Shown: one piece after another, positions 21,987 to 34,150 of the stretch
How positions within the stretch are numbered: position 1 is the first letter of the stretch
How the letters are laid out: every line of letters begins with the position of its first letter
NCBI GenBank assembly: GCA_946894095.1
Contig: OX335658.1
Location: 12,391,001 to 12,455,000 of the forward strand
Length of the DNA: 64,000 bases
Direction: 5' to 3'
DNA from: Incurvaria masculella
Lineage: Eukaryota; Arthropoda; Insecta; Lepidoptera; Incurvariidae
The notes under the pieces: model-generated
What the model was told of the DNA's origin: nothing
The model's input: only the letters and a program-made list of their open reading frames with translations
The model's database searches: none
Position numbers and translations under genes: made by a program

Positions 21987-24075
21987 AGCGTTATTGTTCT
22001 TTGCTTCTTATTTTTGCAATAGAATAGAGAAATCCGACGAGGTATTGGTAAAATTAGAATATGTTAATTTTATCCGTGTTTCTATATGGATTTTAAAAAG
22101 CTCACTCAAATGAATAGGCGGATCAGTTTTAACGAATATTAGGAAGATTTAAAATCCATATTTTTTTTTACAAAAAACATCATAAAACAAACGCCACTAA
22201 AACATTTGTCGACAAGGGAAATCTAAGAATTTTTTTTTAAATTTTTTACTTACGCAAATAATTGTGAACTTGTCACGGTCGAATAAACGATCGTTTCGAA
22301 ACATATGTTCCTATGCTCCCAACATCAAGCCCAGCCCACGTTTTTGTGCACGAAATCAGAAAAAAACGTCGACGAATACATACGTACTGGAGGCAAAAAT
22401 CTCAGCAGACGTCTGCGACTGCCATGTCGCCATAAACAACGTACGCGGCCTTCCATAACGAGACAACTTGCAGGAAAAATGAGGAAGGAAACCCTCCAGA
22501 GGCAAGCACAACATAATACCTGCGCTTAACCTTTGAAACGCGACGCGAGCGCCTCCCAAGTACAGCCTGTGCTCTGCCACAGACATTACTTGCGAACTTA
22601 CCAGCTTTTAATTGTTTTTCTGTAATCAAATGACAGATTCCAGACAATATGCCAGAAATTGTAAGATGCATGCATGTTTACTGTTTTTTGTTTATCGTTG
22701 TAAATGCTAATTATTGACTTGTCTGAGTGTAGCTTGTCTGCCAATTTGACGGATACAAATACGATACAAAACATTAGAGACATGCCCTGTACTGAAAATT
22801 GTCTTCCCAAAACCTCGCCAGATGTAGATCCTTGGCGTCCAGAAACAATTTATTCCCACCAAAATTGTATTTAACCATTTTACAGGCGCTCTATCTGCCT
22901 CGAGTTTTCTAATGATCCAATAAATGTAGAAGTTCTAAATTTTTATTTAAGCAATTATAAAAAGTAATATCATACAAAAAAAAACTCGTGATTTTTCTTC
23001 GGGTGTCTACGGGATCGGATTCAATTAAATAAAAGATGATACTATTTTTAAAACTGATATCAGCGCATACCTGGACGTGCATCCGTCGAAGATCTTATAT
23101 TTTATTTATTTATGTAATTTGGATCATACATAGCTTACATACTATACATTTTTACATAAAAATATTAAAGACCAAAAGCCAATAATAGATTAACACTATA
23201 TAATACAAGTTCGAGTCTACTTTTATAGTCTATATAAAATATTCTGTAGTCTACCTTGTATGTAGTTACTTTTTATAAATTTAAATTTAGAACTTTTATT
23301 TTTACAACTGTGCACATATGGGAATGAACTTAGAATAAGTATGTGAGATGTGTATGTGTATGTGAGTGTCCGCGCGTGATGTGTGTGAGGGAGCTATCTC
23401 ACAGCGTCTCAAGAGTACGGACAGATTATCTCGTCACGCTGGCAAAATCATCCACAAATCTGTAGCAAATGGACTATTTATTTGATCCATGATTATACAT
23501 TAATTCTGCCTGTAATTGCATCGACCATCGAGCACCGGACATAATAACATAACGCAAATTAGCAGATCAATGCGAACTCTATTCGATTTAAGACTGGTGA
23601 AATAATACCAAAGTGATCACTAATTAACGTCTCGACTGTGGCTCCTACCCGCCGTTGCTGCCTCCGTGGGCTGAGGAAAGGAAAAAAGAAAAAGTTAGGC
23701 CTTTGGGCACATAAGCCTCCTGCCAGTACGCGCCCCGTATCTACAAATCCGGGATGTTTCTTGTACACTTTATTTGATTTGCTACTTTTGGCTCCGTCCT
23801 GCATGTAAATGAAATAAGCCCATGAAAGTGTGCCTTGAAAAGGTTACACTGTTTTGAAATGGACATAAATAATATGAATTGTGGTTACCATTGATTTCGA
23901 TTAGATTCATAATAGAATGAATGAAAATAAAATAATTATTATTTGTCACCGGGTGAAAGTCTCAACAGTATTTAATTTAGTATCCACATTCGTTAATAAA
24001 GATCATTATTTGTTTTAAAATGGATAAAGAAGTCAACCAAATCATATCATACCAAAATGTTTAGTATCTATCGCC
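21987..24075. other. No supported gene
   Basis: 22260-22600 is GC-richer with overlapping frames on both strands (22264-22458 and 22305-22529 plus; 22356-22586 and 22402-22671 minus), none with a recognisable domain. 23330-23400 is GT-rich. The rest is AT-rich. Confidence 0.35.
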
Positions 24076-24416
24076 GATGATAGCTAATACCAACGGTCAT
24101 GTTAATAGTCTTACACACCACCTGGGAACTAGGTGCAATGCCAGGAACTTCCTAATATTGCTCGACTTCATTTAACCGGGTGGATTTTTATTGCTGTTTC
24201 ACCCATCGTTCATTCAGTGCGATGATACCAACCTGGGCGGACTAACCGTACCACCAAGTAAGTAAGGAAGGAAACCTCAGTTTTACCTGCAATTCGATTC
24301 ACGGCCAGCCTCAACGTTTAAACTCGGTCACCCATCTAGAACCCAACCGCACTGAGAGTCGCTTCACCAAGCTTATCGAACAGCAAGGCGTCGAGCCACT
24401 GGGCTACCGAGGCTGT
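24076..24416 (-). mobile_element. Diverged 5S-type SINE, minus strand
   Basis: On the minus strand the copy reads 'ggtagcccagtggctcgac', then a decayed 5S box A, then 'gggttctagatgggtgacc' (box C), then the shared body in decayed form. The A-rich tail is lost. It lies head to head with the better preserved copy at 24467-24846, about 50 bp apart. Confidence 0.8.
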
Positions 24417-24466
24417 CGTAACTATCAAAATAAATTATCAATGCTAATGGTAATAGGCTGGTAATA

Positions 24467-24846
24467 GCCTCAATGGCCCAGTGGCACGACACTTCGGCGA
24501 TCGCTCTCCGAAGTTAAGCATCGCTGGGTCCGGTCTGGTCTTGGATGGGTGACCATTCGATCGTTGAGAGAGGCTGGCCGTGGTTCGGATTCCACGTTAA
24601 ACTGTAGGTCCCCTTCCTTTCTTACTAGGTTGTAGGGTTTATCCCGCCCGGATTGGTACCATCGCATTGGATGAACGATGGTCGAAGCGGCAATGAAAAT
24701 TGTCCGTGTTTTCCATCCAGTTCAATGTAGCCGTGCAATATAAGGAAGATCCTGGCATGGCACCTAGTTCCCATGTGGTGTGTTGGGCTAATACCATGAC
24801 AGAAGGTGTGGTATTAGCCATCCATGTCCAGTTACATAAAAAAAAA
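24467..24846 (+). mobile_element. 5S rRNA-headed SINE, full length
   Basis: 'gcctcaatggcccagtggc' leads into 'ctctccgaagttaagcatcg' (5S box A) and 'ggtcttggatgggtgacc' (box C). The shared body follows, and the copy ends 'tccatgtccagttacataaa' with an A-run. Open frames on both strands (24470-24667 and 24639-24821 minus, 24700-24939 plus) are SINE shadows that recur in the other copies. Confidence 0.9.
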
Positions 24847-25271
24847 CTTGAAAATGTTTACTACTTAATTTTTTTCCTTCTTCATTTATTTTATTTACAA
24901 ATAGCAATTTCTTGCATGGAATCCATTTCCATGTTTTAAAATAGCTTGAATTTTCAAATCTTACAAAACCTTCTGAACTACTTACTGGGTATTCTTATCG
25001 CATCGAAAGACAATATTTTCCTGTCAAGAAAGATAGACGTGCCATTCTGACAAAAATAATGCTCCATTTTGCCGGGATCGTAACGTTTGGAAAACAATGA
25101 TTACGTAAGGCGTAATGACTGATCAAAAATAAATATGTTTTGCTTTAAAAAGTTAGATCGAGAAATCTAAAATTATTTATTTATTTCACCCTGTTTAACA
25201 AAGAGTTATTCAAATCTAGAGCTATTCAAATCACTCAAAATCCTCACATTCGTATCACTATATATATTTGA

Positions 25272-25805
25272 GGTAATAATGCATGCACGAATTCATATCG
25301 CAAGCTACGAGACAAACGGCTCGCAGCACAAGAACAATACTCACCATGGTACCAGCCTAAGACCCGTATTGCACCATTGTGCAATGGCAGAAAAGAACCC
25401 GCGAATAATAGTGCCCAATTTTATGAAAAGTTGCCTCAGTCGTTAGAAGCAATTGATAATAATAATGTCTTTAGGAGCCGGTTAAAGGACCTGTTAACGA
25501 ACAGACCTTATTATTACAAGGTAACCGAATATTTTGATGACCACTTGACATAATAATATCCGTCCAATGTGTATATATGTTGACTTTAATGATTTTTCTA
25601 TAGTATATTTTATTTGATTTGATCATTGTGACCAACTTGACTTATGTAATTTTTTTTTATTTGATGTTATTGTTAGAATGTTAAATGTTTGATTTTTTTG
25701 CTATCGAAAATATTGACAAGTAATATTAACGTCCACCAATGACAATGTTTTGTTATATGTGTGTTACTTTGTGTAATGCTAATTAAATACAATACAATGC
25801 AATAT
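25272..25805 (+). pseudogene. Non-LTR retrotransposon: RT C-terminus and 3' UTR
   Basis: An open stretch ends at a TAA at 25551. Its last about 80 codons contain 'FYEKLPQSLEAI' and 'FRSRLKDLLTNRPYY', matching the C-terminal 'FYNKLP...FKxxLKxxLxxxPFY' pattern of Jockey/CR1-like reverse transcriptases. There is no start codon and no RT catalytic domain, so this is a 5'-truncated copy. The AT-rich 3' UTR runs to an 'atacaatacaatgcaatata' end. It is an inert fragment with no host function inferred. Confidence 0.75.
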
Positions 25806-26030
25806 ATACCGTTCCAAATAACATACAAGTGGCTATGTAATCCTGCATTAATTCATTGACATCGAATAAATATCTTTAGAAAAAAATATTTAAATTGTGA
25901 GGATCCTTTGAAAAATCTCCGAAGAACCATGCCTCTGTGTTTGAAACTAAAGATGGATGTAATTACTAATTATAAGTAGGTTATTATTTAGTTAGGCAGC
26001 TAATTATAAGTTCTTTCTATGGATTCTATA

Positions 26031-26079
26031 ATTCTAATGTAAATTTAAGTATAATTACTACTTAAATTTACATTAGAAT
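26031..26079. repeat. Perfect 20-bp hairpin
   Basis: 26031-26050 is exactly reverse-complementary to 26060-26079, with a 9-base AT loop. The arms are very AT-rich. No U-run or promoter boxes point to a terminator or small RNA gene. It may be the core of a tiny foldback element. Confidence 0.85.
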
Positions 26080-26144
26080 CATGAAAAGCAAATATGAAAT
26101 CGTGTAAAAAAGGTAAGTAAGAATATGATAATATATTCATGTTT

Positions 26145-26358
26145 TTATGTTAAGCTCGGCATATGGCGTACGCCAGGATTTAAAGGTGCCCGACGACGCC
26201 CACGGGTTTTCGAACATGTAGGAGGGCTGCGAAAACCATGCCGGCCGGCCAGGTGCTTCTTCACACCACGTTTGAAGGACCCCAGGTCGTAATTTGGGGG
26301 AAATACCTCGGAAGGGAGTTCATTCCATCGTTTACCGATCCTATAGACCATTTATTTA
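26145..26358 (-). pseudogene. Non-LTR retrotransposon RT C-terminal fragment
   Basis: The minus-strand frame of 68 codons contains 'RWNELPSEVFPPNYDL' and 'FKRGVKKHL', the 'LWNxLPxxVFPxxYxLxxFKxxVxxHL' signature at the C-terminus of lepidopteran Jockey/CR1-like reverse transcriptases. The catalytic core is absent. Decayed relatives of the same 3' segment lie at 3296-3410 and 50148-50332, all on the minus strand. This is a dead 5'-truncated copy. Confidence 0.8.
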
Positions 26359-29300
26359 AATAAAATCTCGCTTTGAAGCTTCAAATTATAAGCCTAGTTC
26401 ACGCATATGGACACAGATGGCCGAAAATATTTAAAGGATACTAGAATAAAGTTAAGAAATACTGGTATAAGAACGAGTGGAGCATATTTATTTTTATGTA
26501 TAAGTTATATAAAAGCGACTTAACTACTAGTTTAGTTGTGCTTTTTCCTCTTAAAGAATATCTTACTACATCCGTTTTTACAAATCGATCTAGTTTTATC
26601 TCTTCATCTTGCGCTCCCTGCCTGCCAAACGGGCAATGATAAAAGTTAAAAGAAGACGAGTTAAAGAACAAGTTTAAATTTTTGCTGTGTAAAAAGTCAC
26701 TGAAGAAATCGGATTTCTCTTTACAGCTTTTATGATGTTTCACACTGAATTATTCAAATATAAACTACTAGTTCTTGACACAGTGAAATAATTCACTTTT
26801 TTTCCTATTTATTGTGTATCTCATTAACTACTTCTCAGGTAATGTAGCTAAAGAATATCATGCAAACCCCGACATTATACCAAATTTTTATGTATTTAAT
26901 AGAAGTATTTAAAACTACTTTGCCATCAGTTTTCAGCTAAGGTTTTAATACAATTAATTTATTTTCAAGAGAACACGCAGAATAACCGAAGTTGTTATTT
27001 TATGATTACTAATTGAAAACATATCGAAATGAGGTAAACCTTAAAGCTGATTCGGAGCCTGAATAACATATCGTTATACTTACTTTCGTAAGAGAGTCTT
27101 TAACGTATTTATTCCCCATAATACTACGGGTAATAACTGTTTACATGCTCTTAATGCGTTACTAAAATTTTGGATTCTAAAATATATTGTCAAAATCTGC
27201 TTTGGTATCTTAAAATGTTTTGAATATACCTTTTAGATTAGAAAATATTGGCTAAAAACATTTCAAAAAATTGTCTATTAAATACAGATATTTACAAAAA
27301 AATTAAACGGACACGGAATGAAGCTTTATGAAATATTTGAGGGGTAGGGAACCGTTGGGACCTGGAAGACGATTTCGCTAGTATAATGGCAGTCGCCGTG
27401 TAAAATTGTGCCTTGGCCAATGGATAAAGAATGCATTTATTCAAATTTTTAAATCTTTGATTTCCACTGCCTTCGCGACAGCCTTACCGTTTTAAACTAA
27501 TTTTGTGAATAAATATAAGATTAACAAAAATGTATGCTTCAGTCAGCGTTATAATTAAGAGTAAATTGGTTTTAAAAAATGTGTATTATTTATGGTAGAT
27601 CTGTAACCCGAAATCTCATCACATTCGTTTAAATTATTAATTTATATCGCCCATTTAACCGCAGACCATTAATGGTATCCTTCCTTGCCCCGAGCTAATT
27701 CAGCTTTTCTTTTGTCCCAGTCCTCTTGCCCAAGGACTACTTAAGAAAAACGTCAGCGGGAATGAAATTTAAACTGAATTATGGCAAAAGGCACCCTCCT
27801 ACCGCCACATAAAGAAACGGGAGCGAGAAAATTAAGACTCAAGAGATTCCTCCTTTTCATTTGCTAGTGCGAAGTGTGAAGTAATCGTCCCGTTGTTGTA
27901 TCCAATGGGTTTGCTGTGTTCTGCAGACAAAATGCACGCGGGGATTTATTTTTCACTTCACTCATTCGGGCTGGATTCTTGTAAATTGTTAAATGTAAAA
28001 CTGTGATTTTTTTTCATTTGAGCAATATATTGATCTCAGGGAAAATCACACGAAGAGGTTTGTCGGACCGCACTGAAAAAATAATGTATGTGCATCTGTT
28101 TACTACTAGTAGCACAGTTAAAAATCAGTAATTTATATTTGAGTATTTCTCATTGATTACTGTAATTAATGGGCCAAAACAGTATCAAACAGTTATTGTA
28201 ACCGATTTAATAGTGCGATTAGATGATTTTAAAACGGGTACCTTAACTGATTGATTATTACGACCGACTGTCAAGTTTCAAGTGTTTACCGATTTACTTA
28301 GTTTTTATAATAGAGCAAGACCCTAATATAAAATAATATTTTATTTAGGGTCATCTTCAAATCGCAAATGTGTGCCAAATGCATATTTGTGTCTGTGAAG
28401 CCTGTACACAGTTTAGTTGGATACCTCGGAATGATCTTCAATAACGTCATTTAAGTTCATTTAATATTAGCTAGTATCCCAAGCTTCTTTAAACATTAGT
28501 ATGAGACTCCATGTGGGTCGATGGTCATGCCCTGAACGAAGAATTTTGAAGTCCCTTATGATTCTGTTTGATTTCTACCTATTTGACTTTAATCCGAAGT
28601 TACCATCAAATATTAAATCGATAAGCTTTTAACACAATAAGTACAGGCATCCGATAATTGATGGTCCAAATTATTTGGTATTTCCCATAATAATAATTAC
28701 AATTTAAAATTGTTTTGTAAGGCTGAAGTGAATCATATATGTTTAACGTTAATGCTATTTTTAAGATATATCTATTGTCGCCAGATATTCCTGGCAATTA
28801 ATATCTATTGTTAAAAAGGTTATTTCATAAATAGAGCTAATTTTAGTCTGTCACTCGCGACATCTTGAAAAAGAAAATGTATTTTTCTTCACGAGTACTT
28901 TTTTTATTAATTACTTACTATTATTACCTTCTTTATTAATTGAATATAAATTAAGTCAAGAGATCCAGGTGTTTCAATCCGATTACCAGAGCTCCACCCC
29001 CAAGTTAAAGGCAATTTCACCACTTACTTAATGACACAAGAAGAAAGAAGACTGGTATATCTTAGTTATTACATTAACGTTAACCAGGGGTGATGCACTG
29101 AAGCCTTAGTTTAGTAATTTCTATTAAAATCTGTCTTATTGTAACATGTGAAAGGATTTTCAATAAATGAATTATTAGTCCATTGTAAATCATATTGTGT
29201 ATTGAATTTGTTTTTAGACTTGCATACATTTCGTTATGAAGACAATTAATCACACTCAGGAAGAACTTGCGAAACTTGTTGGAGACACGACGTAAGAATA

Positions 29301-30344
29301 GCTTCCGTTACAAAAGTCGACAAAACATTGGACCACGACCGTCGCTGTTACCGTGAAGTAACATTATTCTAAGTGTTTAATTAAAAAAAACATGTCGTAA
29401 CATCAAGTGCAACAGTTTTTAATTTGATATAAATCCATGAATAAAAATATTTACTTTAATATCTGTGGCAATTAAATAATGTTTTAGGTACCAATCTTAT
29501 TTTTAACAATAACTCAAATTATATATTTCAATAATTTAACGTGACTAGTAATTTTTCATATTTCATTGAACCACCATTGACGAGGGTAAATGTTTTGGTC
29601 CAACTTCGTAGTAATTTTAAAAATAATTTTGTCACGTTACCACATGGCATTCTCAGAAACGCAATATCCCGTGCGGTACTTACGACTTTCTCTTTATTTG
29701 ACCGCAATCATTTGTGAAGAAGAGATTTTTAAAAAAAACCCATTATGCTTCCAAAGCAATGTTTGCAGTTGGTCGTCCATAAATATAGTCATGAAAATTT
29801 AAATAGAATTTATCAAAAATAAGGGATTTATGAAATATTTTAAAGTTTATTAAATAACTCGATTCCTATTAAAGTAACGATCACAATAAAAAATAATATA
29901 TTTTTTTACTAATAAAATGCATTTCAAATCTAACAAAAATCACATACCTCAATATTGTATTTATTTATTTATTGATTTATTTATACGTTATTATATATAT
30001 TATACGGAAACACAATGGCAGGCAATAAAAAACAGATACATTGTATTAATTGGTAAAAAGAAGAAAAGATCTTTCTCGAAACCAATCCTCACTAAAATTG
30101 TAAAATATTATACATTGTAAAGGTGGCGTTTTCATAGATAAGGTAAACCTGCAGGAAGGTAATTACAAAAAGGGGATGAGAAAACGAGGTATAAGAATTA
30201 TAGTTACAACGTAATGATATGCAAATGAAACAGCTCATATTAAAGTGTATAAGATAGTTCACAATTAATTTCATAACATTAAAAAGAAAAGGTAAAAAAA
30301 AATAAGTGATGACGAAGTTTAAAAATCTAAAGCATCCAAAGTAT
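26359..30344. other. Long AT-rich stretch, no supported gene
   Basis: Frames at 26441-26743 (minus), 28606-28797 (minus), 29590-29802, 29917-30120 and 30092-30397 (minus) have no recognisable domain. A short AT hairpin sits at 28318-28352 ('gaccctaa...ttagggtc'). This is the largest part of the window without a recognised repeat. Confidence 0.4.
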
Positions 30345-30600
30345 TCGCTCCTCCATGTGTCAGCGGAAACGGCGACGGCAGCGCCGCCTGCCGACAAGTT
30401 TCGGGTCAGGAAGTGTTAAGGGACGCACTCGCGTGCGCCGCCGCCGCCGCCGACAGGACGGCGCGAACAAAGCCTCGGCGAGCGAACGAGACGTTTGCAT
30501 AGCCGCGAAGCTTTGGACGAACGGCTGAATGCGAATGATGACGTCATTGCGTTTGTTGAGTTGTCATTAGTGGCGTGAGAAGAGTCGATTGCATTCGGCT
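30345..30600. other. GC/CpG-rich island with CRE palindrome
   Basis: An abrupt GC-rich block with a (GCC)n run at 30439-30453 and many CpGs. A TGACGTCA cAMP-response-element palindrome lies near 30539. In an AT-rich insect genome such a block often marks a promoter or 5' exon, but no start, splice site or domain can be fixed here. A 112-codon minus frame (30416-30754) overlaps without recognisable homology. Confidence 0.35.
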
Positions 30601-31301
30601 TAAGGCTCCATATGACGCTTACCTCCATATATTGGGATTTTCTTATCTCAGCGTCAGTTAAAAATAAACAACCGTATGTAAATATATCAAAGTGTACAAT
30701 ATTGTCTAGTGTATGACCGTAAAAATATTCTTTAAAAAATATGTTTGTTGACATCTATTTATTAGGATTTTACTAGGTTTGAAGCCGGCGCTTGGAAACT
30801 ATAAATTATTTAGATTTTTTTCTTATTTGTGGTAAAAGAACACTTATTTATCTAGTGAGTAATTGCGAAAATTATATTAATTTACTTTCAGAAGTAGGCT
30901 TTACGGAACAAAAACATAAATTTCGATCCGTAACGGAGCAACAATACGGAAATGTGTTTGAAATCAATGCGACCTTTCTTTCATCATCTTACTATGTTAG
31001 AGACAAGAAATCACACGTTTGGATCGCCGTTGAACAACTTATCCTACAAATTATTAGCTTGCAATCCATGTGTATATATCTTTACTTAAGGTGGCCCTTC
31101 CCGGCGGGACTAACTCATTCGCGAGCACGGTACAAAACCGTGCCATTGCGCTCTGGGACCTTCTCTGTTTCAAAGAAAAAGACAGGCTCCGTTATACAAG
31201 AGGGGAAAGAAGATCATGGCCATATTTCTTGTCAGAGATCCAAAATGTTACTCAAAATAGCTTTATTTGATCAAACTGGATGTCTGATGACCGTTGGCAT
31301 T

Positions 31302-32481
31302 TGTCACGTTGTGTGATTGTTTCATTCACAAAAATCAAAACAGAATGAAATCTCATAGTAGTTTTGTGTTACTATGATGTAAATCGGACCATATAACCAC
31401 AATACTCCATTTATATGCACGTCTCTGTAAATTCATAGCGTCTCGCCACTTCCCATACATTCTAGAGCGAGACGACACTATACCAACACACAGCTAGGCG
31501 CGCGTGACAAGATTAGAGCCAATGACAGACTGAATCGGCACTGCGTTTCCTACCTTCAAGGAACAATGGCGTGAGTTATTATAACCTCCATGGCAGTGCT
31601 CACCTCGCGCAGAAGTGCGCTGAAATAAATACTTAAAACAATATTAACCTAGGAGAACAATGCTTACAAGCATATCAAGGATCATCGGCCCGGATAAGAC
31701 TCCAATAATCATCGAGAGGCGCTAGACAAGTAAGCAAACCACATTTTATAAAATATCTCGTCCCAAGATCGTCCATCAACCATGGAAAACATTCCCTCGT
31801 CTGCTCGCCGACTAAGTATGGATTTTCCCTTTTCAGCTTCAGGCACCGCGCCGGAGCACCATCACGGCAGCGACGAGCGCCTCTTGCTTCTCTATTTCTT
31901 CTTCTCCACTCTTTCTCAATTTCCTCTTATCTCATCTTTTCTCTTCTCTCTTCTTCTCCTCACTCACATTCCCTTTTTATTGAGTGAAGAGATCATTTTA
32001 TACGAAAACACACAATGTGACTGCTAGTCACTTTCACCCTCACCTACGGTGAGTCACCTTCACCATCGACTCACGTGTGAGAACAACACTGTCAGCAGCA
32101 CACCTCTCAGCCAGCAGACTGGAGGACACCCATCACATCCTAGAAGCTAAGTACCCAGATTACACGTAGTAGGGAACGGCTCGAGTAGGTAGATGTGTGC
32201 CCAGAACCTCCAGAAAGCTGGCAGTCAATAAGTCTTGATTTTATAAAGTCTAAGATAAATTATATTTCCCTTATTTTGTACATTGTACATACTATATTAC
32301 AATAAACTTAATATCACTATATCAGCATATCACTTCTTTAATTTCCGACCTTCATTTTGCAATGCATACCACCTAGCACGTGTAACCCTACGACCCTGCA
32401 GATATACTACCCTACTACTTTACCTACTTACATTAAATTACCCCACCTACCTACCTCTATATAAAAAACGCACCCGCGACA
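31302..32481. mobile_element. Probable solo LTR, 1,180 bp
   Basis: Begins TGTCACG and ends CGCGACA (TG...CA, short inverted termini). It is flanked by CATT on both sides (31298-31301 and 32482-32485). The relative at 58270-58811 reads straight across the site with a single CATT, so this is a precise insertion. TG...CA with a 4-bp duplication is typical of BEL/Pao and Ty3/gypsy LTRs. Inside are a C/T-rich tract (31885-31975), AATAAA near 32300 and a TATA-like 'ctatataaaaaa' near the end. No gag or pol sequence is present, hence a solo LTR from recombination. Orientation is not certain. Confidence 0.8.
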
Positions 32482-32613
32482 CATTGTAAAATTATGTTTG
32501 ATTTCTAAGTTATGAGGTCCGAAAGTTCGAATTTTTCGCGCGTTTTATACAATACCTTTGGAGGTGGATTACTCAACGATAAAATAAAAACATCTTATAA
32601 AAGATTAGTCATC

Positions 32614-32737
32614 TGGACGTGTATTCTTGGCATTCAGTCATTGCGGATTCAGTAAAGTTACCAGAAGAAGAATTTACTTTGACATTACGGTTAACTCTAC
32701 TGAATCCGCAATGACTGAATGTCAAGAATACACTCCC
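32614..32737. mobile_element. 124-bp foldback element nested in the TTAA element
   Basis: Arms 'gtgtattcttggcattcagtc' and the complement of 'gactgaatgtcaagaatacac' are inverted repeats of about 45 bp counting the 'ggattcagtaaagtta' continuation. Alignment with the empty site at 58.5 kb ('gtcatcagacatagc') fixes the ends to within a base and shows no obvious target duplication. The arm word 'attcttggcattcagt' also resembles the ends of the element at 50681-50878. Confidence 0.85.
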
Positions 32738-33000
32738 AGACATAGCTTGTTTCATGAAAATTTACCATCAATTTGGTCGCTATAAGGGTTAGCTATAAGT
32801 CGTTTTGAAATTAAAATTTTCGTAAATCTTACCAAATCAAACACTATGTGCATTTTCTGCTTTATGGACATGTCGCAGCCTCCTCATTCCGGAGCCTGTC
32901 TTTTTCTTTGAAACAGAGAAGGTCCCAGAGCGCAATAGCACGGTTTTGTACCGAGTCCGCGATTGAGTTAGTCCCGACGGGATGGGCCACCTTAGGTTAC

Positions 33001-33422
33001 CCAATAGCGTATCTTTAAAATCCTATTGTATTTAAAAAATATAACACTTTTCGATTAATCAAGAATCATACGATTTATCTCACGAAAACCATTCCGTATT
33101 AAATGATCACCGCAAACCTTTTTCTCAACATAATTACTACAAAATTGGACCGTCCTGCGAAATGGTGCAATATTGTGTCGCTGTGTTTCCCTAAAAAAAA
33201 GGTTAACCCTTGTCGCGAATGTATCGCCATTTGATATAATGAAAGTCGTGTTTCGCTGGAATTACAACGATGTCGGGTCCGCTGAGACATAGCAGCGCGG
33301 CTTTAAATGAAATGAGTTACGTTGAATCGGGAGTTGTTCGTCAGTTCGTTAAGAATGTCGTTCTGTGAAACAAGAATGTATTTGTGCTGTTTGGAATTGT
33401 TTACCTGTTTGAACTCAGTTTT
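33001..33422. other. No supported gene
   Basis: Unique-looking DNA. The 63-codon minus frame at 33099-33290 and the plus frame at 33322-33522 are unrecognised. Confidence 0.35.
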
Positions 33423-33739
33423 CAACCGACTTCAAAAAAGGAGGAGGTTCTCAAATTTGTCTGTATGTTTTTTGTGTGTATGTTACTCGGTATTTCCGCA
33501 AACTGTCATCCGATTTGAATGATTCTATTTCTCATTAGTAGTGTGTATCTAAGGGTTGTCCTTAAATTTTTTTTTTAAAGAATACCACTCCTGCAGGTGG
33601 TAAATAAAAAAAAATACAGTTTTAAAATTCATTGAATATATTCCAAGCACCCTGGAGTAGAAAGCGGTCCAAAAGCACACCTGAAAATGTATGATGGACC
33701 CCTTGTACCGCAAACCAAGAGTTTGTTTGAAGTCGGTTG
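33423..33739 (+). mobile_element. 'accgacttcaaa' inverted-terminus element, copy 2
   Basis: Starts 'caaccgacttcaaaaaagga' and ends 'tttgaagtcggttg', the same inverted termini as 1184-1586 but in the opposite orientation. The 'gaggaggtt' block follows the left end. The interior is diverged and non-coding. Confidence 0.7.
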
Positions 33740-34150
33740 AATGTTTTTAAACTGTAATTTTTTAAAATTATTTACATTCCCAAATGTTAGCAATATTTTT
33801 TTTCTCCTGTAAATGTTATATCTATTTCGCAGAGTATCGTAACGTTTACAATCATAATGAAATCTAAATTCAGGAAAATAAAGTCCACATCACGTAACGC
33901 GCTCTGCATCTGCAACCGTCGCTAAACATTAAATCCCGTCAAAACACAGCAAAGTTTGCTACTTTTCAGCGATAAAGTTGTGAATTCATTGGCTGGCGCA
34001 CGCGCCGTTATTGGCCTCTGTATGCATGTTATTTATGATAATAGGGTCGCTGGTTTGACACATTTAAGCCCGGTTTTTGTGATGTGACTCGCAGGATTCG
34101 GGAGGAATTCCCAGCAGTTCATTCGATAGAGAGTCGATATTTCGAGCGTA
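33740..34150. other. No supported gene
   Basis: No recognisable frame or repeat. Confidence 0.35.

Larger units (their letters stand above)
31090..32991 (+). mobile_element. TTAA-flanked long-TIR element, split by two insertions
   Basis: Left end 'ggtggcccttcccggcggga' and right end complement 'ggtggcccatcccgtcggga' start terminal inverted repeats of about 100 bp that continue through 'acggtacaaaaccgtgc' and 'tctctgtttcaaagaaaaag'. TTAA precedes the left end (31086-31089), and TTAG, one change away, follows the right end. The copy at 58270-58811 has TTAA on both sides. Removing 31302-32481 and 32614-32737 restores continuous alignment with that copy. There is no ORF of its own, so it is a non-autonomous, piggyBac-style (TTAA) element by target site only. 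The 174-codon frame at 30792-31316 crosses its left edge and is not a gene. Confidence 0.85.

Noticed and set aside
24639..24821. Recurring 60-codon 'protein' beginning MANTTPSVMVLAQH, seen at 14501, 24639 and 57859
   Set aside because: It is the antisense reading of the SINE body, present wherever the SINE is, without start-site, splice or domain support.
30792..31316. 174-codon frame, the longest in the window
   Set aside because: Its second half lies in the TTAA element's inverted repeat and continues into the solo LTR, and the first half has no domain.
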